NCBI GenBank assembly: GCA_023254015.1
Contig: JALQYS010000454.1
Span: 1-6,640 of the forward strand
DNA from: Paracoccaceae bacterium
GTDB taxonomy: Bacteria > Pseudomonadota > Alphaproteobacteria > Rhodobacterales > Rhodobacteraceae
Length of the DNA: 6,640 nt
Direction: 5' to 3'
Shown here in pieces: positions 1 through 5,851 of the stretch (its first letter is position 1; the number at the start of each line of letters is the position of its first letter). Position numbers and translations under genes: made by a program. The notes beneath the pieces were generated by a model, which did no database searches, was not told where the DNA came from, and saw only the letters and a program-made list of their open reading frames with translations.

Positions 1-698
1 TCGCCGGTATAGCTGAGGTCGATCAGGTCATTGCCCGCCGTCCCCTCCACCGCGCCATCGCCCAGAAAGGGCTGCCCCGCCTCATAGGCCATCGACCAGA
101 CGCCCAGCGGGTCCTGGGTGTCAAAGTCATTTCCGGCATAAGTGGCCAGAAAGGCCGGATCGCCCGAGCCTTCGACCAGCGTCTGGCTGGTGGTGCCGTC
201 GGAGATGCCCACCGCGGCATTGCCATAACCGCCATTCACAAAGCCGATGTTGCCGTAGATGTAATCTACGGAAAAATCGCCGCCGCCCAGATTGGTGATG
301 ACCACCTGAAAGCTGTTGGTGCCGCTGCCGGTATAAGGCGCGACATTCAACCAGGTGACGGTGAACTTGCCGGTGGCGGGGTCAAGATCCCAATAGATCT
401 CGCCGCCCTTGCGGATGTCGACATCGGTCCAGAAGGGCGCGATCGAGGGCTGGCCCAGCGTGGTCAGCGCCGCGGTGGTATAGGCGGGTTCGGCACTGCC
501 AAAGCTGAGCAGGCCATTGGTGTTGATGAACACCGAAGTATAGCTGGCGCCGTAAAGGTTCAGCCCCGTCGTGCCGAAGACCGAGCTGAGGTCGACACTG
601 GTGGACCCGTCATCCAGGTTGCCGGTGTATGAAGCCGTGCGAAAGCTGTTCTCGCCATAGCCCGCCGCCCCGCCCAGACCGGAAATCAGGGTTGCCAT
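1..698 (-). CDS. NIDO-domain, RTX-type exoprotein, N-terminal 232 codons (3' end outside window)
   Basis: Partial gene; about 232 codons are visible from the ATG at 698 and the frame is open to the window edge. A GGAGGA ribosome site (710-705) lies 6 nt upstream and fixes the start. There is no Sec signal peptide. Residues about 55-61 (VFINTNG, then LLSFG) and 86-94 (IAPFWTDVD) match the core of the NIDO (nidogen-like) extracellular domain, which probably extends to about residue 190. At residues 219-224 the protein enters GTAGND and then LIDLSYTG, the opening of a hemolysin-type RTX calcium-binding array. The complete neighbour at 984-3950 enters its RTX array with the very similar GTTGDDLIDLGY. 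Inference: a calcium-binding protein exported by type I secretion, perhaps ending in a Hint domain like its neighbour, but that part is not in the window. The role may be adhesion or surface/matrix binding; no enzyme signature is seen. Confidence 0.85.
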   Translation of the reverse strand, partial: MATLISGLGGAAGYGENSFRTASYTGNLDDGSTSVDLSSVFGTTGLNLYGASYTSVFINTNGLLSFGSAEPAYTTAALTTLGQPSIAPFWTDVDIRKGGEIYWDLDPATGKFTVTWLNVAPYTGSGTNSFQVVITNLGGGDFSVDYIYGNIGFVNGGYGNAAVGISDGTTSQTLVEGSGDPAFLATYAGNDFDTQDPLGVWSMAYEAGQPFLGDGAVEGTAGNDLIDLSYTG

Positions 699-704
699 GG
701 CGAA

Positions 705-710
705 TCCTCC
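705..710 (-). promoter_or_regulatory. Ribosome binding site of the NIDO/RTX gene
   Basis: GGAGGA on the minus strand, 6 nt before the ATG at 698. It is a near-perfect anti-16S match and sets the start of the partial gene. Confidence 0.75.
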
Positions 711-726
711 GCCAGATCACGGCAGA

Positions 727-741
727 CAAACCGGCGGTTTG
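727..741. promoter_or_regulatory. 15-bp palindrome in the leader of the NIDO/RTX gene
   Basis: CAAACCG-G-CGGTTTG: 7-bp perfect arms around a single base, centred 36 bases upstream of the ATG at 698. It could be a regulator site or an mRNA hairpin in the 5' leader close to the ribosome site. Only the symmetry is directly seen; the function is inferred. Confidence 0.35.
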
Positions 742-789
742 CCTTGATCTTGCCACGATCTGCCCCGAATAGCCCGAACACCGATTGTC

Positions 790-810
790 TCCAGTTTGAT
801 TACAACTGGA
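790..810. promoter_or_regulatory. 7-7-7 inverted repeat, candidate operator
   Basis: TCCAGTT (790-796), spacer TGATTAC, AACTGGA (804-810): perfect 7-bp arms with a 7-nt AT-rich spacer, about 100 bases upstream of the NIDO/RTX start. The geometry, roughly two turns of helix in all, suits a dimeric helix-turn-helix regulator. No regulator gene is in the window and I cannot assign a family. Confidence 0.4.
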
Positions 811-909
811 TTTATCCCTGTTTCACGCCACAATTGGGGCGGCATCGGGGTTTGTTTCCGGCATCGAAACATTTGGCAGGGGCGGCAAGGTCACCGCCGC
901 CGGCCATGA

Positions 910-936
910 AAAAGGGGCCCTTGCGGGGCCCCTTTT
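910..936 (-). terminator. Factor-independent terminator of the LamG/RTX/Hint gene
   Basis: An 11-bp perfect stem (910-920 paired with 926-936; AAAAGGGGCCC and its complement) closes a 5-nt loop. It begins 48 nt after the stop codon at 984. On the minus strand the stem runs into TTTTT. The T-rich bases on the other side make it potentially bidirectional, but no plus-strand gene ends here. Confidence 0.85.
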
Positions 937-983
937 CCTTGCGGTCGTCTGTTCAGGACAGGCCGACCAGCTGCATAACTGGG

Positions 984-3950
984 TCATTTCACCAGGAGAC
1001 GGGCCTCGTGGCGTCTCAGGGTGCGACGGGCCGCCTGATAGTCGTTCAGGCCCGCCTCGGTCTTGAGCTCGGGGAAAAGCTCGAGGATTTCGGTGCGCTG
1101 GGCATTGCCCATCCCCTTCAGCGTCATGTCGCCGGGCTGGAAGCTTTCGGTCCAGGCGCCGTTCGACAGAACCACCTCGTGGCGGTCGAACATGAAGTGG
1201 ACATAGGTCGTGCCGATCGAGTCGATCGACTGGATGCCATCCGCCGCCACCAGATGCTTGGCCGCAACCAGCACCTCGTGTTCGTCGAAGTAAAGCGCCG
1301 TGCGGTCATTGGCGACCAGCATCCGGTGGTTCGGCGACACCATCATGTCGCGTTCCGGCAGGCCGTTGCCCAAGCTGCCCTGACGGATCAGCACCGGCTT
1401 CAGATGCGGATTGGCGGCCAGATCCTTCCAGCCCAGCGCCTTTTGCCCGATCCAGCGGATTTCCTGAAGGCCGTTGTCGCGGGTGATGACCCGGTCACCG
1501 GCCTTGAGGCTTTCCACCGGAACCTCGCCCTTGGGCGTGGCGATCAGCGTTCCCGGAGTAAAGCAGGGCACGATCTCTTCGATGTTGGTAAAGGCCAGGC
1601 TGCCGGTGACATTGCCGTCGGCGTCCAGGAATTCCACCCTGCCGTCGATGCCATTGCCATCGCTGTCCTCGACCACATCGCGCAACCGATAGGGGCCGGC
1701 CCCGGTCAGGATCAGACGGTCAAAGTCATCGCCGCCCGCGCCGCCATGGACGGTATCGCCACTGCCCTGCGCCGCGCTGCCAACCAGGAAATCATCGCGA
1801 TCCGCCTCGCCCGACAACAGGTCAGCACCCGCGCCGCCGGTGATCGTGTCATTGCCCTGACCACCCGAAACCGTATCGCTGCCCTCATCCCCGAACAGCC
1901 GGTCATCGCCGACATTGCCCCGGATCGAATCCTCGTCGATGCCGCCATAAATGAGATCGTTGTCCTGACCGCCATCAAGGGTGTCGTCGTCATCCATCCC
2001 GAACAGCGTGTCATTGCCCAGACCGCCGCTGATGAGGTCACGGCCGTTGTCCGGACGCAGGTCGGTGGCGTCGGGGATATTCACCGCATCGGGAATGCCC
2101 GGACCATAGCCGCCATAGACCAGATCATCGCCCCAGCCGGCGTCAATGGTGTCATTGCCCTCGGCACCGATGATCGTGTCATTGCCCTGATTGCCGGTGA
2201 CATAGTCATCGTCAAAGCCCGCATCGATCAGATCGTTGCCATAGCCGCCTTCCACCACGTCGCGATCATCGCCGGTCAGGATGGTGTCATTGCCCTCGCC
2301 GCCGCGCACGGTGTCGCGGTCGTCATTCGGGTCGGCGTCGGCGGCATAGAGGCCGGGGTAATCCTGATCCGGCAAGGGCAGGCCGCCGCGGCTGGTGTCG
2401 ATGAAATCATCGTCCGTGCCACCCCGAACCGAGTCGCTTCCGTCACCGCCATAAATGGTGTCATTGCCATTCTGGCCGATCAGCGTGTCATCACCGGCCT
2501 GACCAAAAAGCGTATCCTCGCCGTTCTGGCCGTTGATGAGGTCTTCGCCCGTGCCACCCTCGACCGAGTCGTCGCCCTGACCGGCGGAAACCGTGTCATT
2601 GCCGCTGCCCGCCATGATCCGGTCATCCTGCGGCGCATCGCCCGGCAGGATCGCATCACCCGCATCGACGAAATCGCCGTCATTGTCATTGGCATAGCCA
2701 AGATCGATCAGATCGTCGCCCGTGGTGCCCCAGACGATGCCATCGCGGCCGCCGCCATCCTGAACGGTGATCGTCCAGGTGGCCGTATCGGTGCCGCCAT
2801 TGCCATCGGTCACCTGATAGCTGACGGTCGCATCGCCCGTGAAACCGGCGTTCGGCGTAAAGGTCAACGAGCCGTCGCCGTTCACCGTCACCGTGCCATC
2901 GGCCGAGCTGGGCGTGCCAAGGATCGCCAAGGCGTCCCCGTCAACATCGGTATCATTGCCCAGCACCGCAAAAGTCACCGGCGTGTTGAACGCCGTGGTC
3001 GAGGCGTCGTCCCGTGCATCGGGCGCATCGTTCACCGGGTTCACCGTGACCGTCACCGTGGCGCTGTCCTGATTGCCGTCCGGGTCGCGCACCGTGTAGG
3101 TGATCGTGTCCTCGCCGTTGAAATCCGGGGCGGGCGTATAGGTGATGGTGCCGTCGGGGTTCAGACTGACAGTGCCGTTGGGCGCGCTGGCCGCGATCAC
3201 GGTCAGCGGCTGGCCCGTCGGATCGCTGTCATTGGCCAAGACGGCGATGGTGACGGGCGTATCCTCGTCGGTTTCGGCGACATCATCCACCGCATCGGGG
3301 GCGTCCTTGTTGTCGACCGTGTCGGACAGCTGGAACATCGACACCGAGCCCGCGAAATGCTGGTCGATGTTGTTCAGTATGTTCGGGTCCGAATTCGCCT
3401 GACCCGCGCCAATCATCCAGGGCTGGCTGATGCCCTGACCCGACATGTCCATGGTCAGCGTGTTCGGCACATCCTCGGCATGGCTGTCGCCGGTCGTGGC
3501 GTTCGAGATGACAAGCCGCCCGCCTGCCCCGCCCTGATCCCAGGAATAGCTGAGGCTGATCTCGTCCCCCGGATGCGCAAAGCCTAGGGCGGTGCCGAAG
3601 GTTTCAATGCCGGTCGCGGTTTCATGGCTGATGACAATTGCGCCATCGGCAAGGATCTCGATGCGGTATCCGCCATCGGTCGTGCCGGCGCTGTCGCGCG
3701 ACAGCAGGGTTTGCGTTTGCGTCAGCGGGTCGTCGGCCAGCGTGAAAGAGATGTCCAGCGTGCCGCGATCCATCTGGAAGGTCGGGTTGGGGTAGAGTTT
3801 GACAAGATCATTCTCGCCATCCAGCACCGCCTCTCCGGCCGTGGCCGCGGCCCCGTTCAGATAGATCCCGTTCTGTGCGCCGTTGCCCAAGGCACTGTCG
3901 CGCGCAATTGTATCGGCGTCATCAAATTCATAAAGCGCGAAAACCGGCAT
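984..3950 (-). CDS. LamG - cadherin-like x2 - RTX array - Hint exoprotein (988 aa)
   Basis: Large secreted or surface protein without a Sec signal, of the type I (RTX) kind. Domains in order: LamG/concanavalin-A-like fold about residues 1-210 (starts MPVFALYEFDDADT); two cadherin-like/Big_9-type domains about 216-308 and 308-398, each with the AVLxNDxD calcium-site motif and the NPDGTITYTP or GDGSLTFTP strand; RTX nonapeptides about 407-745 (GGxGxDxxx) in blocks; a short linker; then a Hint_2-type domain starting at Cys796 (PCFTPGTLIATP) with SPNHR (His875), VAAKHLV, FDRHEVV and TESFQPG. The C-terminal tail (ARRTLRRHEARLL) resembles the tail I recall from other Rhodobacteraceae Hint proteins. 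The frame is open further upstream to 4190, but the ATG at 3950 is preferred: it has GAGGA 7 nt upstream and a LamG-like start, and the upstream stretch has no recognisable content. Probable role: calcium-stabilised adhesin or matrix protein. Processing by the Hint domain is inferred from the family. Confidence 0.92.
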   Translation of the reverse strand: MPVFALYEFDDADTIARDSALGNGAQNGIYLNGAAATAGEAVLDGENDLVKLYPNPTFQMDRGTLDISFTLADDPLTQTQTLLSRDSAGTTDGGYRIEILADGAIVISHETATGIETFGTALGFAHPGDEISLSYSWDQGGAGGRLVISNATTGDSHAEDVPNTLTMDMSGQGISQPWMIGAGQANSDPNILNNIDQHFAGSVSMFQLSDTVDNKDAPDAVDDVAETDEDTPVTIAVLANDSDPTGQPLTVIAASAPNGTVSLNPDGTITYTPAPDFNGEDTITYTVRDPDGNQDSATVTVTVNPVNDAPDARDDASTTAFNTPVTFAVLGNDTDVDGDALAILGTPSSADGTVTVNGDGSLTFTPNAGFTGDATVSYQVTDGNGGTDTATWTITVQDGGGRDGIVWGTTGDDLIDLGYANDNDGDFVDAGDAILPGDAPQDDRIMAGSGNDTVSAGQGDDSVEGGTGEDLINGQNGEDTLFGQAGDDTLIGQNGNDTIYGGDGSDSVRGGTDDDFIDTSRGGLPLPDQDYPGLYAADADPNDDRDTVRGGEGNDTILTGDDRDVVEGGYGNDLIDAGFDDDYVTGNQGNDTIIGAEGNDTIDAGWGDDLVYGGYGPGIPDAVNIPDATDLRPDNGRDLISGGLGNDTLFGMDDDDTLDGGQDNDLIYGGIDEDSIRGNVGDDRLFGDEGSDTVSGGQGNDTITGGAGADLLSGEADRDDFLVGSAAQGSGDTVHGGAGGDDFDRLILTGAGPYRLRDVVEDSDGNGIDGRVEFLDADGNVTGSLAFTNIEEIVPCFTPGTLIATPKGEVPVESLKAGDRVITRDNGLQEIRWIGQKALGWKDLAANPHLKPVLIRQGSLGNGLPERDMMVSPNHRMLVANDRTALYFDEHEVLVAAKHLVAADGIQSIDSIGTTYVHFMFDRHEVVLSNGAWTESFQPGDMTLKGMGNAQRTEILELFPELKTEAGLNDYQAARRTLRRHEARLLVK
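1715..2730 (-). repeat. RTX nonapeptide repeat array inside the exoprotein gene
   Basis: It encodes about 25 glycine/aspartate nonapeptides (GGxGxDxxx), split by three longer inserts: about residues 414-440 (reading DGDFVDAGDAILPGDAP), a stretch containing LPLPDQDYPGLYAADADPND, and a stretch containing GPGIPDAVNIPDATDLRPD. At DNA level the 11-mer GTGTCATTGCC (plus strand, encoding G-N-D-T) recurs exactly at 1846, 2008, 2149, 2176, 2284, 2458 and 2593. Such arrays fold into a calcium-filled beta-roll after export. Irregular spacing and coding context show that this is protein repetition, not CRISPR. Confidence 0.9.
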
Positions 3951-3957
3951 TCTTTCA

Positions 3958-3962
3958 TCCTC
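3958..3962 (-). promoter_or_regulatory. Ribosome binding site deciding the 3950 start
   Basis: GAGGA on the minus strand with 7 nt to the ATG at 3950. It favours a 988-aa product over the 1068-aa reading that would begin at 4190. Confidence 0.65.
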
Positions 3963-4266
3963 GCTTGCACGAAGCCGCAAAAGCGGCTCAACCGACCTCT
4001 TGCCCCGATCCCATAGGGAACCAAGGCCAGACGCGCCCCCGAGAACCCGGGCGACGCGCCCAGATGCCCGCTGCATGCGGAGGTTCAAGAAAAACGAATG
4101 CCGTTCGGGGAATCCCCGTTGCCAAGCCAAAACCTGATTGCAATCATCCTGCCCGCAGCGGGCCAGACGTATCGGCAGCGTTTCCTTCACAACCCGCGAT
4201 GTCTTTCGACATCAACCACATAACAGCCGCCCCCACGGCCTGACTGTCCTCACCGAGAACTCTCTT

Positions 4267-4295
4267 TTGATACATTCTCCATCCCTTTTGGTGAA
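4267..4295 (-). promoter_or_regulatory. Possible sigma-70 promoter for the LamG/RTX/Hint gene
   Basis: On the minus strand, TTCACC (4295-4290) and TATCAA (4272-4267) are separated by exactly 17 nt; each matches four of six consensus bases. It lies in a locally AT-rich patch and would give a leader of roughly 310 nt before the ATG at 3950. This is a weak call, made on spacing and composition only. Confidence 0.3.
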
Positions 4296-4323
4296 GTGGA
4301 AAAAGTCAGGATTGTGGCAAAGG

Positions 4324-4367
4324 CCAGGGTCAGAGGGCCGCCTTGGCCCTGGTCAGGCGGGCCCTGG
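4324..4367. repeat. Cluster of GC-rich inverted repeats
   Basis: CCAGGG at 4324-4329 can pair with CCCTGG at 4347-4352 and again with CCCTGG at 4362-4367, while AGGGCC (4334-4339) pairs with GGCCCT (4345-4350) around a 5-nt loop. The arms are mutually exclusive alternatives. The function is unknown; it has no T-run to act as a simple terminator. Confidence 0.35.
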
Positions 4368-4484
4368 CGCCACTTGCAAGGCGGCGCTTGTTCCTGCCCG
4401 AGAAACAGCTGACCGAAGGAAGGCTGGCAAATCTGCGAAATATCTAGAGATTCCTCGGCCCTTTGGAAAGGCGCGCAAGGTCAG

Positions 4485-4503
4485 TGTTTCTAATTCGGAA
4501 ACA
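4485..4503. promoter_or_regulatory. Inverted repeat TGTTTC-N7-GAAACA, candidate operator
   Basis: Perfect 6-bp arms (4485-4490 and 4498-4503) around a 7-nt spacer in the AT-richer part of the intergenic region, 12 bases before a larger hairpin. The symmetry suits a dimeric regulator. It has the same 7-nt spacer as the dyad at 790-810, but the arm sequences are different. Confidence 0.3.
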
Positions 4504-4515
4504 ATGATTTGCCCC

Positions 4516-4543
4516 AAATTCGGCAGGAAGGCCTGCCAAATTT
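4516..4543. repeat. Large imperfect hairpin (12-bp arms, one mismatch)
   Basis: AAATTCGGCAGG (4516-4527) faces CCTGCCAAATTT (4532-4543) across the 4-nt loop AAGG; the only mismatch is C4521 against A4538. The strong GC core with flanking A/T runs, and four T at 4541-4544, resembles a weak terminator or the 3' hairpin of a small RNA. No gene ends nearby on either strand. Confidence 0.45.
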
Positions 4544-4714
4544 TGAACAAAATCTTGGCAAAGCTGTTTCAACCTTGTCGCCAATGCCGGATGTTCAGCC
4601 TGATCTTTGCCGATCAAGTGGCTGTTAACCTTACCAATCCCCGAATCACCATCGACCGGATCCAGCCAGAAGCCATGCATGTGCGCCAGTGGAACGTCAG
4701 GATGTCAGGAAAGC

Positions 4715-4800
4715 TGGTGCCCGAGGCGAGACTCGAACTCGCACGACCGTAAGATCGGAGGTTTTTGAAACCTCTGCGTCTACCATTCCGCCACTCGGGC
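4715..4800 (-). tRNA. trnL(caa): tRNA-Leu, anticodon CAA
   Basis: A complete class II tRNA of 86 nt with encoded CCA. The acceptor stem pairs GCCCGAG (4800-4794) with CTCGGGC (4725-4719), followed by discriminator A and CCA (4717-4715). The D-arm contains GAATGGTAGA. The anticodon stem GAGGT/ACCTC (4774-4770 with 4762-4758) closes the loop TTCAAAA, so the anticodon is CAA (4767-4765) and reads UUG. The long variable arm (CGATC TTAC GGTCG) is typical of leucine tRNAs. The T-arm GCGAG-TTCGAGT-CTCGC is perfect. It is transcribed toward the exoprotein genes from a promoter at 4811-4839. No second copy of its 3' end, which would mark an integrated element, is seen in the window. Confidence 0.96.
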
Positions 4801-4810
4801 CAGCGCGACG

Positions 4811-4839
4811 GGTGTAGCCGCCCCTGCGGGCGGCGTCAA
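4811..4839 (-). promoter_or_regulatory. Promoter of tRNA-Leu(CAA), with a hairpin as its spacer
   Basis: On the minus strand, TTGACG (4839-4834) is a strong -35 box and TACACC (4816-4811) a loose -10 box, with exactly 17 nt between. The mature tRNA begins 11 nt after the -10 box, fitting a very short leader. TTGAC with a relaxed -10 is common in alphaproteobacteria. The spacer is almost entirely a 7-bp inverted repeat (GCCGCCC/GGGCGGC with loop CTGC, 4817-4834), which also lies just downstream of the zinc peptidase stop and might assist its 3' end. Confidence 0.55.
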
Positions 4840-4870
4840 CCGGGACAAAGCACCGGGCCCGCGGCGCCGG

Positions 4871-5716
4871 TCACAAATTCCGCGCACCGAAGGTGTCGCA
4901 GGCGCGGATGTCGCCGCTTTTCAGCCCGGTGTCGAACCACTTGGCCCGCTGGGCCGATGTGCCATGCGTAAAGGTGTGCGGCATGGGCAGGCGCCCCGCG
5001 TTGCGCTGCAAGGTGTCATCGCCGATGGCGCGGGCGGCCCTTAGCGCCTCTTCGAAATCGCCCGCCTCAATGGCGCCGAACTCCTTGTGCACCCCGCGCG
5101 CCCAGACGCCTGACAGACAATCGGCCTGCAGTTCGATCATCACCGAGATGCGGTTGCTTTCGGCCTCGCTCACCCCGGCGCGGATCTGGTTGGCCTGCCC
5201 CAGAATCCCCAACTCGTCCTGCACATGGTGGGCAACCTCATGGGCCACGACATAGGCCATGGCGAAATCGCCCCGCGCGCCAAGCTGGCGCTCCATCGTG
5301 GTGAAGAAATCGGTGTCGAGATAGACCTTGCGGTCGCCGGGGCAATAGAACGGCCCCGTCGCCCCCGAGGCACTGCCGCAGGGCGAGGCTGCGATGCCCT
5401 TGTAAAGCACCAGCGTCACCGGCGCATAGCGGCGGCCGAGCTGATCCTTGAACGCCTTCGCCCAGATCTCCTCGGTATAGCCAAGCGACACGGCCACGAA
5501 TTCCCCTGCCGCGCGGTCGGCCTCGGTCAGTTCGACCGGGGTCTCATCCTGCCCGAGACCCGGATCGGTTAGAAGCGGGGTGACATCAATGCCAAGGAAA
5601 TAGCCCACCACTAGAATCGCCAGAAGGCCCAGCCCGCCCACCCGCGCCGCACCGCCACCCCCGGCCGCGCGACGGTCCTCGATGTTGCGACTTTGCCGGC
5701 GGCCCCGCCATTCCAT
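4871..5716 (-). CDS. ypfJ: YpfJ-type neutral zinc metallopeptidase, membrane-anchored
   Basis: Complete gene, 281 aa, near the usual size of this family (COG2321/zinc_peptidase type). A short basic cytoplasmic N-terminus (MEWRGRRQSRNIEDRR) is followed by a glycine-rich stretch and one transmembrane segment at about residues 27-43 (GLLAILVVGYFLG), so the catalytic part should face the periplasm. The zinc site is visible as HEVAH (His159, Glu160, His163), with the distal glutamate in IELQADC (Glu195). Cys113 and Cys125 (CGSAS and FYCPGDR) form the conserved pair of the family. The C-terminal motif THGTSAQRAKWFDTG is also typical. The frame is open upstream to 6205, but ATG 5716 has AGGGG 6 nt upstream (5727-5723) and a family-like N-terminus. 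It is divergent from the yqaA-dsbB operon across 135 bp. The natural substrate of the family is unknown to me. Confidence 0.93.
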   Translation of the reverse strand: MEWRGRRQSRNIEDRRAAGGGGAARVGGLGLLAILVVGYFLGIDVTPLLTDPGLGQDETPVELTEADRAAGEFVAVSLGYTEEIWAKAFKDQLGRRYAPVTLVLYKGIAASPCGSASGATGPFYCPGDRKVYLDTDFFTTMERQLGARGDFAMAYVVAHEVAHHVQDELGILGQANQIRAGVSEAESNRISVMIELQADCLSGVWARGVHKEFGAIEAGDFEEALRAARAIGDDTLQRNAGRLPMPHTFTHGTSAQRAKWFDTGLKSGDIRACDTFGARNL

Positions 5717-5851
5717 GACATACCCCTGTCGAACCACGTCCTTAGGGCAGCATACCGCCCTTCCCCCAGGTTGCATACACCCGAGGCGATCTGTCGGCTT
5801 GACCTTGCGCGCGCACCGTGCGCTTTGGCGGCAAACGGGCAGGACCGGGCA
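5717..5851. promoter_or_regulatory. Divergent control region between zinc peptidase and yqaA-dsbB
   Basis: This 135-bp gap must carry promoters for both directions. Plus strand: TTGACC at 5799-5804 is a fair -35 box, but the bases 17 nt later (5822-5827, GCTTTG) are a poor -10. Minus strand: TATGCT lies within the gap without a convincing -35 partner. Ribosome sites are AGGGG (minus, 5727-5723) and AGGA (plus, 5841-5844, 7 nt before the ATG at 5852). Confidence 0.4.

Larger units (their letters stand above)
699..983. other. Intergenic leader between the two RTX exoprotein genes
   Basis: The 285 bases between the two minus-strand genes hold the terminator of the upstream gene (910-936), two dyad elements (790-810 and 727-741) and the ribosome site of the downstream gene. 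No minus-strand -35/-10 pair with good matches was found, so the promoter of the NIDO/RTX gene is not placed, although it is expected between about 740 and 900. No small gene with a credible ribosome site is seen here. Confidence 0.6.
3951..4714. other. Long intergenic region with no convincing gene
   Basis: About 760 bases lie between the exoprotein start and the tRNA. Open frames exist on both strands, but none has a good ribosome site, a recognisable protein or the strong G/C third-position bias of the neighbours. The stretch from about 4440 to 4660 is clearly more AT-rich than the rest of the window. It holds a possible minus-strand promoter (4267-4295), a dyad at 4485-4503, a large imperfect hairpin at 4516-4543 and a cluster of GC-rich inverted repeats at 4324-4367. 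A 13-bp palindrome (CGGGG-AAT-CCCCG) is at 4106-4118. It probably serves as the long leader/regulatory region of the exoprotein gene; a small RNA cannot be excluded. Confidence 0.6.

Noticed and set aside
1846..2603. Regularly recurring GTGTCATTGCC copies suggesting a CRISPR-like array.
   Set aside because: The copies are 11 nt at irregular distances, stay in frame and encode Gly-Asn-Asp-Thr of RTX nonapeptides; there are no cas genes.
744..3587. A 947-codon open frame on the plus strand, antisense to the exoprotein gene, starting at TTG.
   Set aside because: Its codons are in exact register with the minus-strand codons, so stops could only come from the sense codons TTA, CTA and TCA, which are rare in this GC-rich gene; it ends precisely at a rare CTA leucine codon. 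It has no ribosome site, and its translation is a shadow of the RTX repeats.
3951..4190. 80-residue N-terminal extension of the LamG/RTX/Hint protein, giving 1068 aa.
   Set aside because: The extension has no recognisable domain or signal peptide, while ATG 3950 has GAGGA at 7 nt and begins a typical LamG-like N-terminus.
4444..4680. A 78-codon minus-strand frame just downstream of the tRNA.
   Set aside because: There is no ribosome site, and third codon positions are much less G/C-rich than in neighbouring genes. It contains two dyad elements and resembles no family I know. It remains only a faint possibility.
4138..4752. A 204-codon plus-strand frame across the intergenic region.
   Set aside because: It runs into the tRNA-Leu gene on the opposite strand, lacks a recognisable protein and ends within tRNA sequence.
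4696..4800. tRNA-Leu as an integration (att) site; short direct repeat GTCAGGA at 4696-4702 and 4704-4710.
   Set aside because: No integrase and no second copy of the tRNA 3' end in the window; a 7-bp repeat is too short to mean anything.
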